Source: an uncultured Eubacteriales bacterium (GTDB lineage Bacteria; Bacillota; Clostridia; Oscillospirales; Acutalibacteraceae). From it: a DNA stretch of 64,000 nucleotides. Location of the stretch: contig CATONX010000001.1 in assembly GCA_951801675.1 (NCBI GenBank), forward strand, positions 62,001 through 126,000, written 5' to 3'. Below the pieces are notes generated by a model. That model did no database searches. It was not told where the DNA came from and saw only the letters and a list, made by a program, of their open reading frames with translations. Positions 56,347 to 64,000 of this stretch are shown here, piece by piece; position 1 is the first letter of the stretch, and the number at the start of each line of letters is the position of its first letter. Position numbers and translations under genes: made by a program.

Positions 56347-57063
56347 ATGTCCTACTGTGTCAACTGCGGGGTGGAGCTTGGGAAAGCCGAGCAGCGCTGC
56401 CCCTTGTGCGGGACCGAGGTGGTCAATCCCAACGAACCTTATGACCCCAAGGCAAAGAGGCTTTACCCCAGGCAGCTGGATTCCCCGCTGGTGTCCCTGC
56501 GGGGAAGGCGGATTGCGGCGCTGGTGATGACCCTGCTGTTCTTTTTTGCGGGCGGAATGTGTATTTTCCTCAATGCGGTGTACGCGGGCGAGGTGACTTG
56601 GGCCTATTATCCCGCCGGGGCCCTTTGTATGCTGTGGGTGTTTTTGTTCCCGCCGCTGATGCTGCAAACAAAGCCGGCCGTCACCTTTCTGCTCAGTGCC
56701 TTGTTCGACGCGCTGGCCCTCGGCGGCTTTTTGTGGATGTGCGAGACGCTCACAGACGGCGCGTGGTTTCTGCCCTTTGCGCTGCCCGTGACCGGGATGG
56801 TGCTGGGCTTTCTGATTTTAAACGCGGCGCTGATTCTCCCGCGGGTGGTAAAAGGCGCGTACATCGGGGTGCCGGTGATGCTGACGGTGGCGCTGCTGCT
56901 CGTGGGCCTCGAATGCATCGTGGACGCCTATCTGTCCGGGACGGTCCACCTCACCTGGTCCTTGTACGCACTGGCGCCTTGCCTGATTTTGGCGGGATTT
57001 TTCCTGTTCGTGGGCCGGTACCGGACGGTCAAGGAAGAGCTGCGCCGGCGGCTTCACATGTAA
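56347..57063 (+). CDS. Zinc-ribbon plus multi-TM protein (DUF6320-like)
   Basis: YCVNCGVELGKAEQRCPLCGTEV followed by six or so TM helices; directly follows the acyltransferase. Confidence 0.75.
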   Translation: MSYCVNCGVELGKAEQRCPLCGTEVVNPNEPYDPKAKRLYPRQLDSPLVSLRGRRIAALVMTLLFFFAGGMCIFLNAVYAGEVTWAYYPAGALCMLWVFLFPPLMLQTKPAVTFLLSALFDALALGGFLWMCETLTDGAWFLPFALPVTGMVLGFLILNAALILPRVVKGAYIGVPVMLTVALLLVGLECIVDAYLSGTVHLTWSLYALAPCLILAGFFLFVGRYRTVKEELRRRLHM

Positions 57064-57142
57064 ACGAAGCGCTTTGTTCGAAACGGCCCGCCTCCTGGCG
57101 GTTATAGTATGTAGGAAGAAAGATAGAAAGGAGCGGTATGCA

Positions 57143-58120
57143 ATGCAGTATCGCAACGTTGGAAAATCCGGACTGAAGGTAAGCGAAATTTCGATCGGCA
57201 CATGGCTGACCGATCTAAGCAACACCGAAAAGGTAAACCTGGCCAGAGAAACCATCCGGTTGGCGTTTGAAAAGGGGATCAATTTCTTTGACTGCGCGGA
57301 CGCCTATGGAAACGGTGCCGCGGAGCGGTTTTTGGGCGAGGTGCTCGCGGACTTCCCCAGAAGTCAGCTGGTGGTTTCCAGCAAGGTGTATTTCCCCACC
57401 GGGGAAGGGGTAAACGAGCGGGGCCTTTCCAGAAAGCACATATTTGAGAACGTGGACCGGTCGCTGAAAAACCTGAAGATGGACTATCTCGACCTGTATT
57501 ACTGCCACCGCTTTGACTTGGACACGCCGGTGGAGGAAACCTTGCAGGCCCTTGACGATCTGGTGGCCCAGGGGAAAATCCTTTACTACGGCGTGAGCGA
57601 GGGCTGGACGGCGGCGCGGCTGGAAGAGGCCCATGGAATCATCGAAACGCGCGGCCTGCGGCCCATGACGGTCATACAGCCCCAGTATCACATGCTGGAC
57701 CGGTATATTGAAGACGAAATCATGGGTGTGTGCGAAAAGTACGGCATGGGGATCACTCCCTTTTCCCCGCTGGCGCAGGGCCTTCTGACGGGGAAATACA
57801 AAAAGGACCAGCCCCTTCCCGAAGGATCCCGGGCTACTCATCAGAAGGACAAGCAGGTCAACCGCCTCTTGACGGAGGAAAACCTTTCGAAGGTAGAGAA
57901 GCTTTCCAAGATCGCCGGGGACCTGCATACCACGCCTTCTGTTCTGGCCCTTGCCTGGATTTTGCGCAAGAAGGTCATCAGCAGCGTGATCACCGGGGCC
58001 AGCCGGCCCGAGCAGCTGGCGCAGAACATGGAGGCCAGCGGCCTACATCTGCCCGACCAGGTGCTCGAGGAAATCGACACGGTGCTCGATTACCATCCGT
58101 TTTCCCGTAGGATCGGATAA
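57143..58120 (+). CDS. Aldo/keto reductase
   Basis: MQYRNVGKSGLKVSEISIGTW, NFFDCADAYGNGAAERFLGEVL, DLYYCHRFDLDTPVEETLQALDDLV, ITPFSPLAQGLLTGKY. Confidence 0.95.
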   Translation: MQYRNVGKSGLKVSEISIGTWLTDLSNTEKVNLARETIRLAFEKGINFFDCADAYGNGAAERFLGEVLADFPRSQLVVSSKVYFPTGEGVNERGLSRKHIFENVDRSLKNLKMDYLDLYYCHRFDLDTPVEETLQALDDLVAQGKILYYGVSEGWTAARLEEAHGIIETRGLRPMTVIQPQYHMLDRYIEDEIMGVCEKYGMGITPFSPLAQGLLTGKYKKDQPLPEGSRATHQKDKQVNRLLTEENLSKVEKLSKIAGDLHTTPSVLALAWILRKKVISSVITGASRPEQLAQNMEASGLHLPDQVLEEIDTVLDYHPFSRRIG

Positions 58121-58269
58121 GTCCTGCTAAGGGAAGAGGACGATTCTTTTATAAGACGCGGGGACCGCCAACAAAGCGGGAAAGCCGACCAAGCATCAAA
58201 AAGGACCTGGTCTGCGCAAGTACATTTCAGGCGCACGGACAATTCCTCTCATAAACGAGGTACCCTGGC

Positions 58270-58340
58270 CGCGTGCTTTCAGGCAGAGCCGATTTTTCCG
58301 AGTCCGTATGTTTCTTTGCCGGAGGACCTGAAAGCACGCG
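58270..58340. repeat. 14-bp perfect inverted repeat in intergenic region
   Basis: CGCGTGCTTTCAGG (58270-58283) / CCTGAAAGCACGCG (58327-58340). Confidence 0.7.
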
Positions 58341-58383
58341 CTCAAAAGTGGCTTTACCGGCAAGACCGTTGGTTTTCCATGAT

Positions 58384-58432
58384 AAAAAGGCGTCCTGGCG
58401 CAGCCACATGTTGCGCCAGGACGCCTTTTATT
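58384..58432. terminator. Bidirectional terminator
   Basis: AAAAGGCGTCCTGGCGCA...TGCGCCAGGACGCCTTTTA. Confidence 0.85.
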
Positions 58433-58441
58433 TCACATTTC

Positions 58442-60646
58442 TTAGCTGGAGCTTCGAAGCAGGGACGGAATCAGCGATGCTAAAAGCCAGAAAAGCTGGA
58501 ACAGCAGCGCCGTGGCGCCGTTTAGGTTATAAAGCCCGCCGTAGAAGGCGAGGAAGGCCGACAGCAAAAATCCCAGCAGCACCCCGATCACCTGCAGCAC
58601 CGAAGAAAGTTTCACGATGGTGCCAAGTCTTATGGAGGAGGAAAGAATGTCCATCAGCCCATCGATTCTTCCGTCGTAGGCGACGCTCCCTTCGGCCGTC
58701 TCCTGGAGGACGCTTAACTGGTCGAATTCGCTGGTAGCGGCGGCGGACAAGATCAGCACGTCGCTTTCCGAGATGTCAAACCCGTCGCACAGAAGCTCAG
58801 TGGTCACATTGGGGTCGCAGGTACGCACCATCAGGCCGATGCCGTTGCGGGCGAACCGGTCGAGCTCCTGGCGGATGTAAGGAGAGAAGCGATAGGTCAC
58901 CACGAACATGGCGCACAGCTCTCCGGCCGAGCACAGGTACACAAGCTTGCGCCTGGCGCGCAGGTAACGGCTTTCATAATCGAGAGAAGGAGGGACAATA
59001 CCGTGGTTTTGCAGCAGTTCCCGGTTGCCCGCCAGCACCCGCCGGCCATCCACCCAGCCGGAGATGCCCATCCCCTGCTCGTATACCAGGGACTCCACCG
59101 TTGGCAGAATCTTGTCGTCCCCTTGGATGACCTGCTCGAACACCGGAGTCAGCGGTCCGCCCGCCGCGTGTACCAAGGCCGCCGCGTCCAGAATCGCCTG
59201 GTCGATGCGCCCGCCGCTGAAGGTCTTGATGCCGTTGAGGGTCACCGATCCGGCGGGGAAGAGGTCGCCTGCGTCCACCGTCAGGCTGTTTGTCAGGAAA
59301 TAATCGTCCACTGCCGGAAACCCGGAAAGCATGGCCCCGCGCTTAAGAAGACGGCGGGAAGCGGCTTTCATGGGCAGATTGCCGCACAAAAGGGATGCAA
59401 TCGGCGCGGCCAGGCAGCAGACGGCGGCAAAAGCGGTGATGGCGAGAGCCCCGTCCTTTGTCACAATCAGGCAGGCGATTGCCGTCACCAAAGAGCCAAG
59501 CAGCACACAAGGGGACAAAAAGCCGCCCAGGGTGGCGCAGGAATCGTCCGCATAGGAATCGTCCAGAAACCCGGTCAGAAAGGAAGCCTTGACCGGCATA
59601 ACGATATAGGGATCGCCCAGGATATTGCGGCACAGGTCCCGGGTGGTGTTGTCATTGGGAAGCATCCGGGCGCCGTGCTTCACGCTTTTTTGTGAGAGAA
59701 AGGCGAAATTCTCTTTGATCCGGGAGAGCTTGAGAAGTTTCCCGCCCGCGTTTGCACACAAAAGAAGCATTGCCGGCGCTGTGTACAAAGGAACGGTCAT
59801 GTCCGCGATGTGCTCCGGGAAGAAGAGCATGGAAAGAGTATGTACAAACACGGCGAACACCGCGATGGCGGTTGGCATGTCGGGGGCGGTGTGCAGCTTG
59901 AACGCACTGCGCAGGGAAGAGGCGAAAATGGCGGAGTTCACCGAAGCCGCCAGCATGAGCACCGCGGCGTTAATGGAGACAAACAGGAGCGGGCTGGTGA
60001 TGGGAAAGTCGTAAAGGGGAAGCTTCGCGCCGGTGTAGAGAAAGAGGGCGGGCGCGATGGTCAGCCAGCCAGTGATGATGAGGCCCAGCAGGCTCAAGCC
60101 CAGACGCATAAGCAGGCCGGAAAATTGGTTGTTCAAATGTGCCTCGATGACCGGCGCGTCCTCATAGGAGGTAAAATCGTCGATCTGCTTTTCGGCTTCG
60201 CTGTCGGCCCGGTAAAGCTCCTGCGGATCGGTGTCTTCCTCCGTGCCGGAAAGAACGAACTTCTCTGCCCGTTCCCGCCGCTTCTCGTAGAGAACCCGTT
60301 CGTCTACCGGCTCGGGTTCCTCTGCTCCGTCATCGAACAGCTTGAGCTGTCCCTCCAGCTCTTCGCCTTCCACCGTTCGCCGTTTCTGGAAGGGAGCGAT
60401 GGGCATAGGCTGGGTTTCCTGGAAGGGTAGGGGGGGCGTATCTGCGGCAGGAGCGTTCTTTCCGGATGCGCGGATATTTTTTGCGGAAAATTCCAGCAGG
60501 ATTTCCTCTGTTTTGGACGTATCAATGGGGTCGTTCCCCTTATGGTGATGCTTTGCCTCTTTGATAATATCGTCCAGAGAATATTTGTTGGCCAAAGCAA
60601 ACGGCTCCTTTTGACCGGACAAAAATGGATCTTTTTCGTTTGGCAT
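58442..60646 (-). CDS. P-type ATPase-like membrane protein lacking catalytic motifs (pseudo-ATPase)
   Basis: Collinear with P1B ATPases: CCLAAPIASLLCGNLPMKAASRRLLKRGAMLSG (cf. CPCALGLATPTA...RG(V/I)LIKGG), FLTNSLTVD in place of DKTGTLT, GMGISGWVDGRRVLAGNRELLQNHGI (N-domain), MVRTCDPN in place of TGDN. Confidence 0.75.
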   Translation of the reverse strand: MPNEKDPFLSGQKEPFALANKYSLDDIIKEAKHHHKGNDPIDTSKTEEILLEFSAKNIRASGKNAPAADTPPLPFQETQPMPIAPFQKRRTVEGEELEGQLKLFDDGAEEPEPVDERVLYEKRRERAEKFVLSGTEEDTDPQELYRADSEAEKQIDDFTSYEDAPVIEAHLNNQFSGLLMRLGLSLLGLIITGWLTIAPALFLYTGAKLPLYDFPITSPLLFVSINAAVLMLAASVNSAIFASSLRSAFKLHTAPDMPTAIAVFAVFVHTLSMLFFPEHIADMTVPLYTAPAMLLLCANAGGKLLKLSRIKENFAFLSQKSVKHGARMLPNDNTTRDLCRNILGDPYIVMPVKASFLTGFLDDSYADDSCATLGGFLSPCVLLGSLVTAIACLIVTKDGALAITAFAAVCCLAAPIASLLCGNLPMKAASRRLLKRGAMLSGFPAVDDYFLTNSLTVDAGDLFPAGSVTLNGIKTFSGGRIDQAILDAAALVHAAGGPLTPVFEQVIQGDDKILPTVESLVYEQGMGISGWVDGRRVLAGNRELLQNHGIVPPSLDYESRYLRARRKLVYLCSAGELCAMFVVTYRFSPYIRQELDRFARNGIGLMVRTCDPNVTTELLCDGFDISESDVLILSAAATSEFDQLSVLQETAEGSVAYDGRIDGLMDILSSSIRLGTIVKLSSVLQVIGVLLGFLLSAFLAFYGGLYNLNGATALLFQLFWLLASLIPSLLRSSS

Positions 60647-60685
60647 GCTGTCGTCACCTCCAAAAAAACCTGCTTGCCTGCCGAT

Positions 60686-61465
60686 TTATTGCCCTGCTTT
60701 CACGCAAGAGAGCCCTGTGCGCTGGCGCGCGGCCTCATAAAGAACAATTCCCGCCGCCACCGAAGCATTGAGAGAATCGATCTGCCCGCGCATGGGCAGG
60801 GATATGGTAAAGTCACACTTTTCCTTGATGAGCCGGCCAACTCCCTGCCCCTCCGAACCGATGACCAGAGCGGTGGGTCCGGTAAAGTCGGTCTGGCACC
60901 AGGGCGTGCCGTCCATATCCAGCGCGTAAATCCAGACGCCGCGCTTTTTTAAGTCCTCAATGGCGGCCGCCAGATTGGAAACCCGGGCCACCGGGATATA
61001 TTCGAGCGCCCCGGCCGCCGCCTTGAGCACGGCCGGCGTCAAACCTGCCGTACGCCGCTTTGGAACCACGATTCCGTGGGCGCCTGCCCCTTCCGCCGTT
61101 CGCACGATAGCGCCAAGGTTATGCGGGTCGGACAGCTCGTCGGCAATGATCAGCAGCGGCGGTTCCCCCCGCTCCTTGGCGAGAGCGAAGATATCGTCCA
61201 CCGTGGCGTATTCCTTTACGGCCGCCAGAAGCGCCACCCCTTGATGGGTGTCCCCGCCGCACAAAGCCGTCAGTTTACGAGGGTCCACCTCCTTGACCGG
61301 GATTCCCCGGTCCCGGCAGCGGGCGACGATGGCCTGCACCGCGCCGGTGCGCTCCCCCTTCGCGAGAAGAAGCCGGTCCGCCGGCCGTCCGGATCTGAGC
61401 GCTTCCATGACGCTGTTGCGTCCGGCGATGACCTCGCTGTTTGGTTGCTTTGCGGGATCGGTCAT
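60686..61465 (-). CDS. rlmB: 23S rRNA 2'-O-methyltransferase RlmB-like (SpoU/TrmH family)
   Basis: VIAGRNSVMEALRSG, IIADELSDPHNLGAIVRTAEGAGAHGIVVPKRR, TALVIGSEGQGVGRLIKEKCD, SLNASVAAGIVLYEAARQR. Confidence 0.95.
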   Translation of the reverse strand: MTDPAKQPNSEVIAGRNSVMEALRSGRPADRLLLAKGERTGAVQAIVARCRDRGIPVKEVDPRKLTALCGGDTHQGVALLAAVKEYATVDDIFALAKERGEPPLLIIADELSDPHNLGAIVRTAEGAGAHGIVVPKRRTAGLTPAVLKAAAGALEYIPVARVSNLAAAIEDLKKRGVWIYALDMDGTPWCQTDFTGPTALVIGSEGQGVGRLIKEKCDFTISLPMRGQIDSLNASVAAGIVLYEAARQRTGLSCVKAGQ

Positions 61466-61704
61466 AGTAAAAACCCCTTTGAAACGACACATAATACTAT
61501 ATTAGTTCATTATACCAACATTCCTTCCTCAATACAAACCTTTTGCTGTATTTTTTCACGCGGATTTGTCTGGAAATCGCAAAAGGCGGCGCCTTTTTGG
61601 CGCAAATAACGGTTGACAGCGCAAAAGTCTTTGCCGTATAATTACAGTCGTGTTTCTCCTGCCCTTTATTTTCCGTGGAGAACATGAAAGAGAAAAACAG
61701 ATTC

Positions 61705-61780
61705 CCGGGTGTGGCGCAGTTGGTAGCGCGGGTGGTTTGGGACCATCAGGCCGCAGGTTCGAACCCTGTCACTCGGACCA
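61705..61780 (+). tRNA. tRNA-Pro (anticodon TGG), CCA encoded
   Basis: CCGGGTG/CACTCGG acceptor, GGTGG-TTTGGGA-CCATC anticodon arm, GGTTCGAACCC T-arm, terminal ACCA. Confidence 0.95.
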
Positions 61781-61781
61781 T

Positions 61782-61825
61782 GTCGGAGCAAGCTGCATAT
61801 CGGCTTGCTCCGACTTATTTTATAA
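61782..61825 (+). terminator. Rho-independent terminator after tRNA-Pro
   Basis: GTCGGAGCAAGC...GCTTGCTCCGAC followed by TTATTTTAT. Confidence 0.8.
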
Positions 61826-62239
61826 GTCAGAGCGCGCTCATTTCGCTGCTCCTCCTTTTTCACAAAAAGTCACGCTTGTTGCGGCTGTTCGCTTGCAAGC
61901 GTGCTCACGACGCCTCCGCGGCGCTACCAACTTTTTGCGAGTGCCGCCCTGCTGGCGGCTTTTTTCGTTGCTGAAAATATCGATTTTAACCATCCTTTCC
62001 AAAATGGAAAGGCCGTCGACGAAAGTCGGCGGTCTTTTGCATCCTTTTTACAATGCATGAAATTGCGCAAGGCGAAGAAGGGGATTCTTAGGAAAGAAAA
62101 TTCCTTTTGCAAAAATTTCTGTTTAGCAGCGCTGGGAAAGTCCAAGGATAAAAGCGTATGTTTCCAGGCGCAGCCGGAGGACACAGACACTCCACACAGG
62201 CGGGGCAGGATACAAAGCCCCTAGCAGACGTTTCGATTC

Positions 62240-62268
62240 TTGTCCCGGTTTTTGGACTATGCTATAAT
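62240..62268 (+). promoter_or_regulatory. Sigma-A-type promoter of flavodiiron gene
   Basis: TTGTCC, 17-bp spacer, TATAAT. Confidence 0.8.
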
Positions 62269-62370
62269 CCACAAAGAATCATCCGTGCTTCTTGTCCGGC
62301 CGGAGTAAGGAATGCGATTGGGCTTATTCCGGCCTCCTGGACGCAAAAGTTTGGAAGGGAGCGATCATGC

Positions 62371-63582
62371 ATGTATTGTACGAGAAAAGTTACGCAGACG
62401 GTTACCTGGGTAGGCGGCTGTGACCGCCGCCTGGCACTCTTTGAAAACCTGTTTCCCATTCCCCGCGGGATCACGTATAATTCCTATCTGATTCTGGATC
62501 AGAAAACCGCCTTGATCGACACGGTGGATTCCTCCATTTCCCGGCAGTTTTTTGAGAACATCCTGCATACACTAGACGGACGTTCGCTTGATTACCTGGT
62601 TGTCAACCACATGGAGCCGGACCACTGCGCCAACATTGAGGAACTGATGCTGCGGTTCCCGTCCATGAAGGTGGTGGGCAATGCCAAAACCATCGGCTTA
62701 ATCCAGCAGTTTTACGAGCTTGACCTTGAGGGCCGCACGGTTATCGTTAAGGAACAGGACACGCTGTCCTTGGGTGAACACACGCTGCGCTTTTATTTTA
62801 CGCCGATGGTACACTGGCCGGAGGTTATGATGACCTATGAGGAAAGGGAGCATCTGCTCTTTTCCGCGGACGCCTTCGGCAGCTTCGGTGCGCTAAGCGG
62901 CAACCTGTTCAACGACGAGGTGCAGTTTGAACAGGACTGGCTGGCGGACGCGCGGCGCTATTACGGAAATATTGTCGGCAAATACGGCCCGCAGGTGCAA
63001 AATGCGCTGAAAAAGCTTTCCGGGATGGATATCCGTGTGATCTGCCCCCTTCACGGCGTAGTGTGGCGCAGCGATCTCGCATGGCTGCTTGATAAGTACA
63101 ACCGCTGGAGCCGGTATGAGCCGGAGGAAAAGGCGGTGGCTTTGCTGTACGCTTCCATGTACGGAGATACGGAGAATGCAGTCAACATTCTGGCTGGCGC
63201 CCTGGCCGAAGGCGGCGTGAAAAACCTTGCGGTGTACGACGTTTCCAACACGCACGTTTCTGCCCTCATCTCCGAGGTGTTCCGGTGCAGCCATCTGGTG
63301 CTGGCAACCCCGACCTACAACAATGGCGTCTACCCGGCTATGCTGAATTTCCTGCACGATATGAAGGCGCTGAATCTGCAAAACCGGACGGTGGGGCTGA
63401 TTGAAAACGGGTCCTGGGCGCCGGCTGCCGGAAAACAGACGATGAGCCTGCTGTCTGAGTTGAAGGACATCCGGATTCTAGAACCGGTGGTGACCATCCA
63501 GTCGTCTCTGAAAAACGAGGGGCTGACCGCTCTGATGCAGCTCAAAGACAGCATTCTGTCCTCCCTGTCCCAAAACGCCTAA
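62371..63582 (+). CDS. FprA-family A-type flavoprotein (flavodiiron protein)
   Basis: VVNHMEPDHCANIEELM (HxExD), LFSADAFGSFGAL, CPLHGVVWR, flavodoxin domain ALLYASMYGDTENAV. Confidence 0.95.
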   Translation: MYCTRKVTQTVTWVGGCDRRLALFENLFPIPRGITYNSYLILDQKTALIDTVDSSISRQFFENILHTLDGRSLDYLVVNHMEPDHCANIEELMLRFPSMKVVGNAKTIGLIQQFYELDLEGRTVIVKEQDTLSLGEHTLRFYFTPMVHWPEVMMTYEEREHLLFSADAFGSFGALSGNLFNDEVQFEQDWLADARRYYGNIVGKYGPQVQNALKKLSGMDIRVICPLHGVVWRSDLAWLLDKYNRWSRYEPEEKAVALLYASMYGDTENAVNILAGALAEGGVKNLAVYDVSNTHVSALISEVFRCSHLVLATPTYNNGVYPAMLNFLHDMKALNLQNRTVGLIENGSWAPAAGKQTMSLLSELKDIRILEPVVTIQSSLKNEGLTALMQLKDSILSSLSQNA

Positions 63583-63641
63583 GACAACTACAAATTTGTG
63601 TCCGGCGTACCAAAAACGAAGGCAATTCTTCCGATTCTTAC

Positions 63642-63680
63642 GCCGGAGCAAGCGTTTTACCCGCTTGCTCCGGTTTTTTC
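63642..63680 (+). terminator. Rho-independent terminator
   Basis: CCGGAGCAAGCG-TTTTACC-CGCTTGCTCCGG followed by TTTTTT. Confidence 0.9.
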
Positions 63681-63833
63681 TCCCGTCAAAAGAGGACCGG
63701 CGGCCGGCTCGTCTGCGTTTTCGCAGCCTTCTAGGAACCAAACGGGTTTCCGGGCCCGGCCAAATGCGAACCGGCTTCTTTTCTGCCGGCTTCATGGAAG
63801 GAGAACTTGACACCCCGTTCGCGGTACCGGTGA

Positions 63834-64000
63834 CTACACCAGCTCGATTTTGTACCGCTCCAGCCAATGATTGACCTGCACCAGATAGGCGATGGTCTGG
63901 GGCCGGGTCATCAGCTGCCCGTACCAGGGAACGTTATCCGAAGCGGTTCCCCGGCCTTCCAGCAGTTCCTCCAGCATGGGCTTCTTTAGAATCGTCAGCA
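63834..64000 (-). CDS. asnB: Asparagine synthase (glutamine-hydrolysing), C-terminal end (truncated by window)
   Basis: Minus-strand translation ...LTILKKPMLEELLEGRGTASDNVPWYGQLMTRPQTIAYLVQVNHWLERYKIELV* matches the AsnB C-terminal pattern PWFGQLM..PQ..AYL.Q...WL..Y. Confidence 0.75.
   Translation of the reverse strand, partial: LTILKKPMLEELLEGRGTASDNVPWYGQLMTRPQTIAYLVQVNHWLERYKIELV

Overview
High-GC, densely coding chromosomal window consistent with a spore-forming clostridial Firmicute (gpr, cotJABC, sporulation-type promoter; Oscillospirales-like by protein content, an inference). I support about 62 CDSs and two tRNAs (Val-GAC, Pro-UGG), with many clear intrinsic terminators. Main blocks: a tandem XRE regulator pair; an electron-bifurcating [FeFe]-hydrogenase operon with an embedded HATPase and a Rex-like operator; an FAD/SDR pair; a CofE-like protein; an Lsa-type ABC-F gene with a leader terminator; prmA; cell-wall genes; murD; an M42 peptidase cluster; araBAD; an LCP/CpsB cluster; XRE regulators with inverted-repeat operators; cotJABC; glmM-ecfA1A2T-truA; ruvCAB; prs; a Na/Pi symporter; degV; an acyltransferase/DUF6320-like pair; a P-type-ATPase-like protein without catalytic motifs next to rlmB; a flavodiiron protein; and a partial asnB. 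No prophage, IS element, CRISPR array or known defence system was seen. The best leads for something undescribed are (i) a bipartite double-hairpin repeat, three copies at 476-912, with compensatory stem changes; (ii) the pseudo-P-type ATPase at 58442-60646; (iii) two H-type pseudoknot-capable 5' leaders, upstream of degV and murD; (iv) paired inverted-repeat operators at the XRE genes and a shared 16-bp operator-like palindrome near two envelope genes. All calls come from reading the sequence and supplied translations; no searches or folding programs were run.
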